Below, piece after piece: positions 38,701 through 50,509 of a stretch of 64,000 nucleotides of DNA. Numbering within the stretch: position 1 is the first letter of the stretch; each line of letters begins with the position of its first letter. The translations under genes and the position numbers were made by a program. Source of the DNA: Polytrichum commune (lineage: Eukaryota; Streptophyta; Polytrichopsida; Polytrichales; Polytrichaceae); the NCBI GenBank assembly GCA_950295325.1, contig OX485805.1, positions 28,135,501-28,199,500 of the forward strand. Reading direction: 5' to 3'. The notes under the pieces are model-generated. The model had not been told where the DNA came from, searched no databases, and saw only the letters and a list, made by a program, of their open reading frames with translations.

Positions 38701-40045
38701 ACCTCTCCAATAGACCTGCTGAAATTCCTCTTTGGAATAAATATGACAAGAAATGCATGGTTGCAACAATGTCCTTGTGCAAGTCCATCTTGTCTGATGA
38801 TGGCGTCCTCATAGTATTTTCTGCTATCGATATGCAAACCAAGAAGGTTTTGAATTCAACCTTACACAACGGCAACATGAAAGTTCTTAGGACTTTTATT
38901 TGCCTCAATTCGTACATGGTGTTCAAGGATCTGGAGTCTCCAACCTACACCGTAAGTATAACATATCACAATTGTTTCTATTTAATTATTTTGGTGTTAT
39001 TTGCATTGTATATAGTTTTAACACAATTTATATTTTTTTGTAGATTCCGGCATTTATGGCTCATGTCTTGGTAAGGGATTTTACTACCACAAAATCCACG
39101 AGACAACCAAACTCCACTTTTTTTGGCACTGGATTGAAAAGCAAAAACTTGCTTTTCAATTTTGTGGATGAAAAAAACATGCTTCTTCAAAAATCGGGAA
39201 GACCTTGGAGGGGGCCATATCAAAAATCGCCGCGTTTTTTTCAAGATCTTATTGAATTGTTTACACCATCGAATGGACGCGTTGTTGATTTGACGTGTTC
39301 CACTGGAGCTTCTATCCTAGCAACACGCGCATGTGGCAGACATCTTCTTGCATTTGAGGGTGATAATGACATGTTTGAGCACATATTGAAACCTCTTTTG
39401 GAAAACGTTTTGAAAGAGGGGTCATCTAAGGAGAATATACAAGATCTCACAAAAGAAGATGATAACCTCTCAGATGAGGAGATGCTTGAATTTGAGTGTA
39501 AGTAAGTTTTAATACAATAAATTTTTATTCAATTCATTCGTTTCATTCAATTCATTGGTTCATTTTTATTTCTTCACATTATTTACATGTTTCATCGATT
39601 TGATTTAAGGAATACGATTGGAAAGAGGACATGTCTCCCGTTTTGGGCACATAGAGAATTCCTACGAAGTCCAAGCCGTAGCCCGCGTCTCCCATCATAT
39701 GCCGAGAATGTTGCAATTGCAATGTTGAATCTCGAAGATTCGGATCCAAATGAAGAATCTTGCTATAGTTCCAAAATCAATTCACAATGCAAAGGTGCTC
39801 GAATATATATAGATGACGAGGAAAAAGATAGTTTCATGTCTAGTGCTACTACTGATGAATAAATTTTTGGACTTCATGTTGTTTATCCTTCTCAACCCTC
39901 TTATTACTAAACCCTAAAATCATCATTTTTAAGGCCACAATTCCACGGTTATAGGATATTGGTGGCCCTATTACCAAAATTTTCATCTTCCTCACTGCTC
40001 ATAAGTTACCGCTCATCGCTCACCGCTCATAAGATAGCACTCCCC

Positions 40046-40530
40046 GTTCAAACATGATCCTTGGCCATGACTAAGTTACTCCAAGTAGAATACTCCTCTT
40101 GGTGATTTGTCCTTGTTCCTCTCACTTTCCGCACGTATCAACTATTCTAGTGAGTATGCACAAAGTCACCTCACCTTGCGCTTGCGTGAATAGTAAGAAA
40201 AGGAGGCTTCTTTTAGGGTCAGGGGTTTATATTGGAGTTCTTACCTATGGTAAGTTCTTCCAAACCATGTTTTTTACCATGGGTTACATACGTGATTCAC
40301 GGTTGTAATCATGGTTACTATACCTCTTTCATCTACATCCTCGTTACATATCTGGTATGGAAAGTATGATCATTTTCCATGTATGTATATGTAGGATCTC
40401 TTGCTTGTATTGTAATCTATTTGTAAAGAAAACAATTTTTAGTTGACTAATGTGAAAGTTTATAATCACAAAGTGTTTAATATCGTAGCCTTGATCAAGA
40501 ACTAGAGAGAGAGAGAGAGAGAGAGAGAGT
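40046..40530. repeat. Old repeat copy 4, right part, ending in (GA)n
   Basis: Continues the homology to copy 1 (AAGTAGAATACTCC, CTTTTAGGG, TTTATATTG, GGTAAGTTC) after the transposon, and ends in a GA tract at about 40503-40530. Confidence 0.7.
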
Positions 40531-41600
40531 TGTTTTCCCGTTGCGGTTCTTTGGGTTGTACCAACTGAGATTTTAGGAATTTGGGGGTTGTAATATACCG
40601 TTGGAAAGCTCTTAGAAAACACCTTTCCGACGGCGTATTTCACACCCCAAAATTTTTTTAACATTGTAGTCACAAAATTGAAAAAAAAATTGTAATCGTT
40701 TTGACATAAATTTCTACTAGTGATGTCAGGGGGCTGACACCCCCCCTGCCTCCACCCCTGCATACATGCAAGGATGAAGTTGTACAAGGTGACCACCCAA
40801 CTTTTACACCGCCTCAATATCCATGAACAAAGAATTATTTTCATTCAATTCAATGCATATTGCTTTCCTGTTCTTAGTTTTTGGACCTGGCAAGGTCTTC
40901 AGTGTGTTATAAATAGAAAAGTAATCACCCATGAAATTACACAGTTTAGCGTTCATCTCCCTATGAAGTAACGTAACATGCCAAAGGCCTTGGTAAGCAT
41001 CCGACTCATAAATTGGAACCAGCAGCTTTGACACCGTGTTGGAATTTTCTGTAAAACCTTGCAAATCAGTTGTGGTGATGCATTCACCTATCTTCGCTAA
41101 GCATTTGTTATTGGCTCTGTCTGTAGGACAGAGAGTGTGCATCAACTTCTTTGTTTCAAGAGCAAATTTCTTAACCACTTTGCATTCACATTTGGACATT
41201 ACTTGTTCTTGTTATTTTTGGTCCAATTTATTTAATGTGGATGTTATATATAACTATAGTTGCTCTCTAGAATGTATTGAAAGAAATCTAGTTAACTACG
41301 GTTATTTTGGCAGTGGTAAATTATTTAAATTTTAAATTTTGGGTGATAAATGAGTAGCTTCAGTCCTTGCCCCACATTTGAGAAGAAGGTGTACAAACTC
41401 CAAGAAAGAGTTGGTATAGTAAATAGCCATGGATTGACATGAGCAAAGTGGGCAGCTACTGTTGCGGTCTTTTGTAGTAAAGGACGGAGCCTCACGGTTC
41501 TACCGTTTTCTTGTTGAGCTTTATAGTAAATGATTGCATCGATGGACTTTCTAATAGGGAATCGACTTCTCATTTGATAAATTCTTAGTAAGCGCCTTCC
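40531..41600. other. No supported gene; hairpin relic and an unidentified minus-strand ORF pair
   Basis: ATATACCGTTGGAAAG and CTTTCCGACGGCGTAT near 40590-40640 resemble the hairpin of the PIF/Harbinger-like MITEs. A 131-codon ORF at complement(40804..41199), starting MSKCECKVVKKFALETKKLM, and an 82-codon ORF at complement(41325..41573) read like fragments of real protein. I recognise neither. They are probably remnants of one decayed gene. Confidence 0.35.
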
Positions 41601-43321
41601 CTAATTGAATTTGAGCATCCTCAGAAGCACATAGTCGTTGCTTTGTATGATTTTTTGCATTACTTTCCTAGATGCGCTTCATGACAGCACTAGATACTAT
41701 GCGCTCATATGCCATGTTAAGCACTACAAATGGGGGAATACCATGCAAATATTGATTATTTGGTGGGTATGTCAAGGTGAGAGTATCTTTGTATACCCAA
41801 GTCATTATTGTTTATGTCAATACCATTCTCAATTGATACTCTAATGATGATTTTGCTTAGGTGTGAAAGTTCTCGCACAGTATCTAGAGCCGAATGATAT
41901 CGATAACAAAAGCACCGTCAAATACCCATATTCTATCAAATCCAAAATGTGAAATCCTCATTATAGATACTCGGATGGTATTTTAAAAAGAAAGAAAAAA
42001 GATGATACCATAACAACACTAATGTAGTGCGAGGTAGAGTGCTTGATCATGTAGCACAAAAGACGCACAACCCAATGGATGAGACCTTTGAGGAGAGGTT
42101 TTCATGTGGGCTATCACCCAACGGTTGGACTGCACAACCTCAAGGCTAGAAGATGCAATCTAAGACTTTGTTATCCTCTTGTGGACAATTTCCTTAGAAT
42201 GCGGTAAGAGGCAACAATGAATATGCAAAGGAAGTGGTGGGGCCAATGTGTTTCACCACTCCCCATAAGAAATTATCTCGCATCAAACCCTAGGGGGGGG
42301 GGGGCAATGAAACAAACACTAACTTTAACATAATTGGTTGCATGTTCATTTCAATTTTTGTCATCAACTTTGATTACTTCAATTGCTTGATCATAATTCG
42401 GTTTGGAATGGCCCACTACACCGTTTACAGTGTTTAGGGTCACGTACGCTATTTGCAAAGGGCCTAAACTACATGCCTAGAGGTCTCAAAGTGTCGTGTC
42501 CATTACTTGCCAATATGATACCAATCATCAACACAAGTAAACTTTTTAAGTGATAATTAATTACATTGTGGCATATAGCATGGTACGTGTGGGGTACTTG
42601 AGATGATAGTTTTGCATGGTAGTATGCAAGAGGAAGCTATTTATGAGCATACCGATGCCAAGTGTCATGAGGTGACACTAATGACGAGGTTGTTGATCAT
42701 TAGTGTAACCCAACATATGCCTCAAAATAGGGTAAGTGAGACTTAATACCCTAAACGGTGTAGCAAAGCACTAATGCTATCAAAAGTTATATAATAACAT
42801 GTGGAATATATTGATGATGGACAATACGGGAATTGATGTTGTGGAAATAAATGTATATGGGTTTCCTATAAGGATGTGTTCCCTATTGAGAACTTGTGGA
42901 AACGAGACATTGCGATTCCGCAAGGATGTATCCCCCCCTTCTCCAAGTAGGTAGGTATTGTGTGTGTTTTGGGAAAGGGGGTTCCATAGTTGAACTTTCA
43001 TGTGTTCACTTTACAATGGCCATTTAAGGTGGAAAGGGTACCATAGTTGCTATTCATCGCGAAATAGTGGCGCCCAAGATCTTGATCGCCGATGTTACAT
43101 TCATACGACCGGCTTATCCAAGTATGAAGATAATCCGAGAGTCCATGTCACCTTTCCAATTTTGATACAAAATATCGATTTTCATGTGCGATGGTAGCTA
43201 TACATGTTAATGCATGTGTTGATTAGAACACATGCAAATGCCCATGTTGATGTGTGACATGAAAATCAACTCAATTTCGGCAAGAAAAGTGCCTCTACTC
43301 ATAAAGTACTCAGGTACATAG
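41601..43321. other. No gene seen
   Basis: AT-rich DNA with a poly-G tract near 42294-42304; only short unrecognisable ORFs. Confidence 0.5.
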
Positions 43322-43665
43322 GTACACTAAAAAGGATATTTATTGTTTGATACACTACATACAAATACACACTAATTGTCAATAACCCTATGAAAGTAAG
43401 TAACATTAAATGTAAACTCAAACACTTAAATATCAACTATGGCAATATGTGGAAGTTAAATATTTGGATTTAGTGTTAGAAAGGATATGAAAAACAAAAA
43501 ACAAAAAAAACAATGATATAAGGAGAATTCCAACATATCTTCTAGTATTCCAACACATTTATGTCTAGCACTAATTGTCAAGGAATTGAAAATCAGCGTT
43601 AAGCACGGTAGGGTGGTAACAACATTAAATATCATCAAACACTAAATATCATTTTTAGTGTAGTG
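43322..43665. mobile_element. CACTA-like MITE, ~344 bp
   Basis: The left end TACACTAAAAAGGATATTTA and the right end, reverse-complemented CACTACACTAAAAATGATAT, are inverted repeats followed by TGTTTGAT. Parts of the same sequence lie inside the larger MITEs near 19140-19260 and 51120-51230. Confidence 0.6.
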
Positions 43666-43739
43666 TTTTCTAGGAGGTGCATAGTGGAACCTTTGGTTTT
43701 TAGCTAAGTAAAAGTGGCACTTATTACAAGATGGAAGGG

Positions 43740-43970
43740 GCAGCGTCCGGGGAGGTTTTTGTGCATAATGAGTCCAGATCCTAGTGTTTCCAAGTTCAAT
43801 TGGTTACATGTTGTGATCTTTCGATTTTCCTTTACTAATTTGACATATATTCTACAAATTCATCTAACATGATTGGTAACTTTCCTGAAGTCTCAAACAT
43901 CAACTGGTTATTTCTCAAACTCATCTGGTTCATCTGTAACAAGCTCTTGGTTCTCCCCGTTCATAGGAGA
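43740..43970. repeat. Diverged relic of the 10803-11767 foldback unit
   Basis: Contains GGAGGTTTTTGTGCATA, TCAACTGGTTATTTCTCAAACTCA and GGTTCTCCCCGTTCATAGG, matching foldback arm blocks with many changes. A (TA)n tract follows at about 44021-44045. Confidence 0.55.
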
Positions 43971-44379
43971 GGGTACTTGGAACTTAGACTTAATTAATGC
44001 AATGGGATATGGGATATGGGATATATATATATATATATATATATATTGAAGCTGTTTTAATTAGCAAGTGTTTTTTTGGAGAAATGATCTGTCAGTTTTC
44101 CAATTGAAATAAGACACACACACACACAAATTGAGGGAATGAAGAAATTGTTGAAGCGTGTTTTTGGCAATAGTTGGTGAAAACATATGGAATGTGGCGG
44201 AGTTACCTCATTAGACATTGTCAGACAACATGTGATGTTGTCCAATTTAGACCTTCATTTGAGAACATACAAATTTAGAAAGCACTTGATTTATGATAAT
44301 GAAATGAAATTGATTTTAAACTCCGTGAAGTCAAAAGGTTTAGGTAACCAAAATTACATCAAGATCGTGTCAAACCAAC

Positions 44380-47150
44380 CGATTCTCTACTGTGGAGGAG
44401 CGTGGTAGCTTCTTTGAGATGGAGAGGCGAATATCAAACTTGTTGGTCCAATTGAAAAAAAAGACTTGAGACTTTCTAATATTATATTCTCAAATATCGA
44501 CATTATATAGGGGTAAGTCCAACACAAAGCGTGCTTCCTTTTAAATTGCATCATAAGACCAAAGGTGGCATAACCTATTATCTCTAGAAATAGGGATAGT
44601 CGACCACTGTCCAATTTCAATGGTTAGTCTATAATTTGAGGTGCAATAAGCAACAATTTGTGCCATGTGTCAAATCCTTGTTTGGCAAGGTGTTTAGAAA
44701 GGGAGGTTGTTTGACTAACCAACGAAGAGGAGAGTAGGTGGCAAGTTGTTGTTGAAAACCGTACTTCACTTAAGAGCATATAATCCCATGGGAAGTTCTC
44801 CATCTTTTTGGCCAACAAAATATGATTCCGTTGCATGTCGAAGAACACGATTTGATGTGAGATATCATATGTATCTTCATGCCCATCTCAAAACCTACCA
44901 ATGAGAGTTTTCCAAGTCACCTCCCAAATCTTTATGGCATGTGTGAAAATTGGAAGCACCAAAGCCTTGATTCGATGGGATTTGAGTTCTTAACATGTGA
45001 CTTCAACTATTGTTTATTTCCTTAACGTGGACATCAAGGGTTTCATTCATGTAGTTTGTTGTCTTTTAATTGATGGCTCAAGGTAACCATGTGAATAAAA
45101 CTCAATCCCAATGTACTTATGTTCACGAGTTATCTCAATTTGGTCTTTGCCTAGGTAAAATGTCTCTTGGTTTACTTTCCTTTTGTTGCGGTCAAAGATC
45201 TTAATCGTGGTCCTAGATATTTTGACATCAAGGCTAGAGGAAGCACAAAAATTATATAGCTTTGTTCAAGAGTGTTTGTAAGCAAGCTCCTGAGCTAGAG
45301 AGCATAACAACATCGTCAACATAAAGGAGAGTGGGAACCATTGTGTGACATAAATATGAAGAATCCTTGCCAATCTCATCCAAATATGTTTCAAGTTCAT
45401 CAATATACAAGCTAAATAATGTGAAGGAAAGAGGATGTCCTTGTTTAACGCCCAACTACCCAAGCTCATGAATGGTTATTTTGAGTGCATTTCACTCAAT
45501 GTTGGTTGTCGAATTCTAATGGACAAGTTTTGAGGTTTAAATGAGATTTATCCATGGGGTCTTGAAACTTGGGATCAAGGGGGGAAACGGACATGAATAA
45601 CCCTTTGGGATATTAGACTATAACATTTGAAGGAAGGGATGCAAAAGAAAATGCCATGTTTTATCCCAAATAATAAGGCCTTTGACCAATCAATTTTACT
45701 TGGAAAATAAGCAAAATAGTTGTGTGATCCACTAGATGGGAATAACTCAATAATTGAGCACCTCCACAAATTCTCATGCCAAAATGTGCAAAACCACAAT
45801 AGGCTATCTACCTTGCATTTGGAGTATGTAAATTATCCCATGTTTCTACCCACATATATGCAAAGAATTCACTAAAAGTCAAAGAGTGTCCAACTGTTTA
45901 AACTAAATGGTTGATGTGAGCAAAAAGGCCATTTTTATACGAACATTAAAAAAATCACTTTTACCAAAATAAAACGTCATTGATGTTCATGCAAAGTTTA
46001 CATTGGAGGGGCAACTATTGATCGAAATCACCACCCTCACACGAACTCCCAACACAATAGAAACGTGATAACTTCCCACTTTGACATTTTCCTCTGCCTT
46101 CGTATGATCTACAAAATGCACGGTTCATGTGAACCTATTGGCGAGACCCCGGGGTCCCGCAAAGACTCGCTTTGAGAATGGAATTAATTATTCATTTTTG
46201 GTTGGGGAGCGCATGTGCAGTTTGCGGTGCTCGATAGTTGGTGTTGCTTTTAGTTTATCATGTTGAAGCGTTGTGTATACACTTGTTTTGAATCCCTTAA
46301 TGGGCTGCTACATGAACTAGTCGGTTATGATTAGCATGCAGATTGGATGATGAAGCCGATTAGCAGTCTCGATAGAGCCTTGAGTGAGACTCTTCCAATT
46401 TTGGCATTAATTTCACAATTAATTTTTTGGATTTTTTTTGCATCGTTGTGTAGATCTCAATGAAAACGATCAATTGCCGCACTTATCTACTGAATCAGAC
46501 GTATATTGACGTTGCTACAGGGTTTGTGCGAGAGTCGGGACCGGGTGGACCCCGGGTCCATCAATAGGTTCATGTGTCTATAGGTAGATATCCATGTTGG
46601 CTTGATGTTTATTTTTATTTTGAAAGCGGATGAATGAATTAGGTGGGGTCAATGTAGGGAAGTAGCCATCCATCAACCAAGAATGGGTTGCTTGGTAGGT
46701 TAGGAGTTAATAATGTCAAACACTACTTCACCGTGTGCATCACTGTTAATTCATACTTTTGCACAAATTGTGGTATACATTGCTTTTACATTTGTTGTAA
46801 ATGAAGTGTTACGCCTAATCGTTGGAGACATTCCCAAAGCTTGTCATGTGAAACTTTGTCAAAAGTTCTTTCTTCTTCTTGAATCAATGAAACGATTTTA
46901 GAGACATTGACTACTTCTTGTTCAATTAAAGTACTGAATGTAAGAATGTGGTCCAAAGTAACTATACCTTCCCTAAAACCTACTCATTGTCTTGTTATAA
47001 CTTCTAGCCACTAAATTAAATAACTTTGTGATTGGCTCACATAGATCATTTTCAACCCATTTTAGAAACTCATGTATTAACGCATGAACTATCTCTTGCC
47101 TTGTGATTTGTCATATCTTTCTACTAGCCCATATCTCTTGCCTTCGGTAA
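44380..47150 (-). pseudogene. Decayed LINE-type reverse transcriptase, interrupted by a MITE
   Basis: Minus-strand pieces follow LINE order. Near 46830-47000: GFREGIVTLDHILTFSTLI, then FDKVSHDKLWECLQRL (motif A region). At 45252-45469: GVKQGHPLSFTLFSLYIDEL (motif B) and LLYVDDVVMLSSS (motif C, YVDD). Frames at 44387-44848 may be the C-terminal part. Many stops and frameshifts separate them, and the 46132-46566 element sits between motifs A and B. The YVDD context is L1-like. Termini were not found. Confidence 0.65.
46132..46566. mobile_element. MITE inserted in the LINE relic
   Basis: AACCTATTGGCGAGACCCCG at the left faces CGGGTCCATCAATAGGTT at the right. GGTTCATGTG occurs at both flanks (46122-46131 and 46567-46576), an 8-10 bp target duplication that suits hAT or MULE families. 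The exact ends are ambiguous by about 2 bp. Confidence 0.6.
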
Positions 47151-47612
47151 AAGCATTTGGAAGTTGAGTCTTCGGAATAAAATAATCATTGATACTTTGT
47201 CACGAGGTTTACAATTTTATGCAATAATCTACTAGTTTTGTGGCGTAAATGGGAGGGTCAAATCATGTTTTTCTTCAAAGCTCTTCCAAAACAATTTGGT
47301 CTAGTTTTAGCAAAAGATGTTGTTCCTTTTAGTTTGCGCTCCAGGAAAGAGTGTTTCTTATGCTAGATCATTGTGTGGTATTTTTCTCAAAGCTATTCTT
47401 CAAGTACTGACCAAATGACTAAAGTTTAACACAATGAAATAGTTTCGCCCAACCTCTTGACAATTGCTATTGGACCATGTGTTGGAAAACCTGCCTTTTT
47501 CTTGCCACCTAGTTATTTCTAGAGAAAATCGGTTGAGCCGCATGTATTATCAAATGTAGCCAAGCTTGACCATGTACAACCAATGAAGTCCAAGTCCCAC
47601 CTTGCATATAGG

Positions 47613-48004
47613 CAGTGTTCAAGATTGAAGCCCTTATATGAGTTTCATTTTGAAGGGCTCTCAAATTTCAGCCCTTCAGTTGAAAGGCTGGTTCAAATAT
47701 GAGACGTCAATCCAAGAATATAGAAATGAAGTATAAAACTCATATTAAACTTGTACATGAATTACATGGTACATGTTTCTAGTACAATGTGGAGAATTAA
47801 GAATCAACCATCTAACTCCACTTCTTGTAGTGACAATGCCCTACACTTGTTGGTTCTTATGGCGAGCAGACTATATTGAGGACTTCAAGTGATGTCTTCA
47901 TTTTCAAGTTGGGGTTGCATGTTGAAGGGCTATTTTGAGAGAGGTATATTTTGAAGGGCCAAATCGTGTTTGAAGGGCATTGAAGACTTCAATCTTGAAC
48001 ACTG
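47613..48004. mobile_element. hAT-like MITE, 392 bp
   Basis: The ends CAGTGTTCAAGATTGAAG are perfect inverted repeats, flanked by a perfect 8-bp duplication CATATAGG (47605-47612 and 48005-48012). An 8-bp TSD and CAGTG tips are hAT hallmarks. The interior has GAAGGGCT repeats and no ORF. Confidence 0.85.
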
Positions 48005-48235
48005 CATATAGGTGAGTTCATGTTTGACAATTAGGACGTATCGGTATGCCTTCTTAGGGTTGGGATGGATAACTTGACATTGATCAAACAAGATTAGAAG
48101 CCTCGATCCTACACTATGACATATTTTGAAGTAGAGAGGACAATGGTCTAACTCAAGTTGTTAACTAACCATGGAAAAATCGCAAATAGAATTGCAAAGG
48201 GAGTTGGGTGACCTATGGAAATAAGTGAAATATTA

Positions 48236-48707
48236 GAGTTATCCGTAAAGTAAGCTGGTGTTTTGACAGATTTTGAGTGCACTATTCACACAAACCCATG
48301 GAAACGCAAAGTAAGGCTCTTGAATTCCGGGGCATAATACACAAGGCCAGGGTTTAGGGTCAGAGCTGGTCTGCTTGTTTTTGGAACTGGTCTGCAGTCC
48401 TTTAGTTTCTCCGGATTCAGGCTGCGACAAATTTGGGGTTGTCCCCGCGGACTTCGCCCCGCCTTGTGAGTGGATCTTCTTTGTTGGCGAAACAGGAGAG
48501 GGCCCTCTGACAAAGCGACGCTAAATTCCCGGGGCGCGCTCGCAACACAGGAGCAAATTTTTTTTTTCACCATTTCCGGTCCCTCAAAAGATTTGTGCTT
48601 GTGTTTTTTTATAGCTACAGACACCTGCTCCACTTTTAGGGCCTGTCACACAATTTTCTCAAATCCAGGCCCAAAACCCTCTCTTCATCTCACTTTACGG
48701 ATAACTC
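48236..48707. mobile_element. Tc1/mariner-like MITE, 472 bp, TA target
   Basis: The ends GAGTTATCCGTAAAGT are inverted repeats flanked by TA (48234-48235 and 48708-48709). No transposase; the ORFs inside are short. Confidence 0.75.
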
Positions 48708-48709
48708 TA

Positions 48710-49156
48710 TTGACATAGTTTTTTTTTACCCCCGTTAAGAATCACAAAGCCGTAGAAGGACAAATTTTCTACCAAATATTGACCGAAAGCATATCTCTCA
48801 ACCATTGTGGTCTAAGAACCTCTAGCATGTTGATCCTATTGACATCAAGATGGAAGTATTGTCGTTGGTGAGAATTAATTCACACATTTGAAATCACCTA
48901 CTATGAATACTCTCCTTGAGTTTGATAAGAAACAAACTTAGTGAAAAGAAGAGTGCAAGGGTCTATAGGTATAGATTTGTAGATTCTGGCACCAAAAAAT
49001 GGAAAGTAGCATATACCAACATAGATATCTATGGATAGACCTATATCATGGTATATTTTAATCCATGTTTGTATGTCCATGTGAGTGAAAGGAGATGTCA
49101 CATTCATCTAGAAATAGACCTCGTAATAAACACATCAATACCATAACGTCCTTGAG
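48710..49156. other. No gene seen
   Basis: AT-rich spacer between two TA-flanked MITEs. Confidence 0.5.
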
Positions 49157-49158
49157 TA

Positions 49159-50100
49159 CCGTAGGTTCATAGCTGGTTCGACACATGTTAGCCGAATAAT
49201 TAATTAAATTACAAAAAGTCGGTTCGACACCTAAAAATAGAATATTCATATTTTCGGCAATTTTCTCTTTCAATTTTAAATTTTCGGCTTAAATTCATTT
49301 TCTATCTTCTATTTAAGCTTATATCTTGTACATCTCTCTTGCATTGAATGACAAGTAAGATGTGAGTGAAGAGTTGAGAATGCTCTGTGCTTTATGCAAG
49401 TAGAGTGGAGTTGTGTTCAACAATGCATATGGGATATGTAAACTTTGAGGTGAAGCACCAAGGTAGATTTCATTTTTATAACACGCATAACTTTTGCATA
49501 GAGTCTTCAAATGACATAAAAGTTGTTGGAGGTGGAAGATTACTTGATTTCTAAACTTTTCTTAGACCAACAAAATTCCAAAAAAGTTGATCTTCTATGC
49601 ACAAATGAGCTCCGAAAAACTATTGTGAACGCATTTTAATTTTTTGATCTTTACACGGCTGCAATGTTTTGTCCATATCTTTTGCATAAAGATTTATTTT
49701 GACACAAAACTTGTTGGAGGTGGAAGAAGGATTGATTTCTCAACTTTTGTTAGTTGGACAAAATTCTATAAAACTTCATCTTCTATGCTCAATTGGACTC
49801 CAAAAATTTGTGTACAACACATTTGAAAAGCCTCACCTAGAGTCTTGCTACTTCTTAACCCATATTCTTTGTGGACTAATGTAAGTGAGCTTGATTACAA
49901 AAGGAGCACCTTCTCTCTTTCAAAATTCACATATGCTTCCCCTGTAAGTAAAACTCTAGTGAGAAGCAAAAATTTCTTACTTTTCGGAAATTTTGAAAAA
50001 TAATTAATTTCATATTCGGCAAAAAATGCCAATAATATTTCAAAATTTTCGGCATCTATTTTTAGAATTATTTTTTGTCGAACCAGCTACGAACCTACGG
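49159..50100. mobile_element. TA-flanked inverted-repeat element with internal tandem repeat, 942 bp
   Basis: The ends CCGTAGGTTC(A/G)TAGCTGG, followed by TTCGACA, are inverted repeats with TA at both flanks (49157-49158 and 50101-50102). Internally, GTTGGAGGTGGAAGA-TTGATTTCT recurs ~190 bp apart. A Tc1/mariner-like assignment rests on the TA target only. Confidence 0.65.
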
Positions 50101-50389
50101 TAGTGTTGCATGGTTGTGTGTTGCCATATCCATATCATGCAGTGGAGAAATGACTATAACCAAGGATATTTACAATTTTCATTTCATCTTTCTCCCAAGA
50201 TTCTACTACGAATGTTGTTAACAAACATACACACACAAGTATGGGAAGGAACAAAAATGGAACCCAAAATTGAGCAGCAATAGAACGCCACAACAACAAC
50301 AACAAAAAGTTGGATTATAAAAAATGCCAATAATTACAAGGGAAATCCACCACCAATAGGGGATCATGATCAACAACCTCCAACGAGAA

Positions 50390-50392
<3 letters not shown>

Positions 50393-50431
<39 letters not shown>
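50393..50431. repeat. (GA)n microsatellite
   Basis: About 19 GA dinucleotides; the flanks (50103-50506) hold no gene. Confidence 0.9.
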
Positions 50432-50434
<3 letters not shown>

Positions 50435-50509
50435 GGACCTAAGAAACCATGAGACAAAACACAAACGAGTGCCCAATTTAACCAAGGGCCGGAGTTACTG
50501 AGCCACTTA

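Larger units (their letters stand above)
33700..39862 (+). pseudogene. ParB/Srx-like plus DNA methyltransferase-like protein, eight exons, four in-frame stops
   Basis: Exons: 33700-33981, 36035-36762, 36861-37050, 37156-37781, 37873-38512, 38607-38951, 39044-39501, 39610-39862. All have GT-AG borders and matching phases, 1174 codons in total. N-terminus: basic RPKRRRRKALYFTSDKKRF, a plausible nuclear signal. Residues ~287-295 DGNHRFLAW fit the ParB/Srx-type GxHR motif. C-terminal exons look like a permuted (beta-class) amino-methyltransferase: SILSDDGVLIVF (~882-893), RPWRGPYQKSPRFFQDLI, then motif I-like VVDLTCSTGAS (~1017-1027) and AFEGDND (~1040-1046). The usual DPPY/NPPY is not obvious; IDLVFLQFPDG sits where it would be expected, so catalysis is doubtful. 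Stops: TAA 36242, TGA 38057, TAG 38078, TAG 38387. ParB-methylase fusions are known from phages and bacterial mobile elements. It is divergent from the transposase. Confidence 0.65.
28471..40045. mobile_element. ~11.6 kb MULE-like DNA transposon carrying a ParB-methyltransferase gene
   Basis: The left end GGGAAGCTATCTTATGAGCG and the right end (reverse complement GGGGAGTGCTATCTTATGAG) are inverted repeats continuing into GAGCGGT/GAGCAGT heptamers (28487-28560 and 39995-40030). The flanks GTTCAAACATG at 28459-28469 and 40046-40056, extendable to 12 bp with the next A, are a target-site duplication. Repeat copy 1 has the unoccupied site at 20954-20964. Inside are two divergent genes, transposase (minus) and ParB-methyltransferase (plus), separated by palindrome arrays. 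Two internal partial duplications and a SINE-like insert are also present. An 8-11 bp TSD is usual for MULEs, so 11-12 bp is at or just past the upper end. Confidence 0.85.

Noticed and set aside
48286-48633. 115-codon minus-strand ORF
   Set aside because: It lies wholly inside a TA-flanked MITE and has no recognisable domain.
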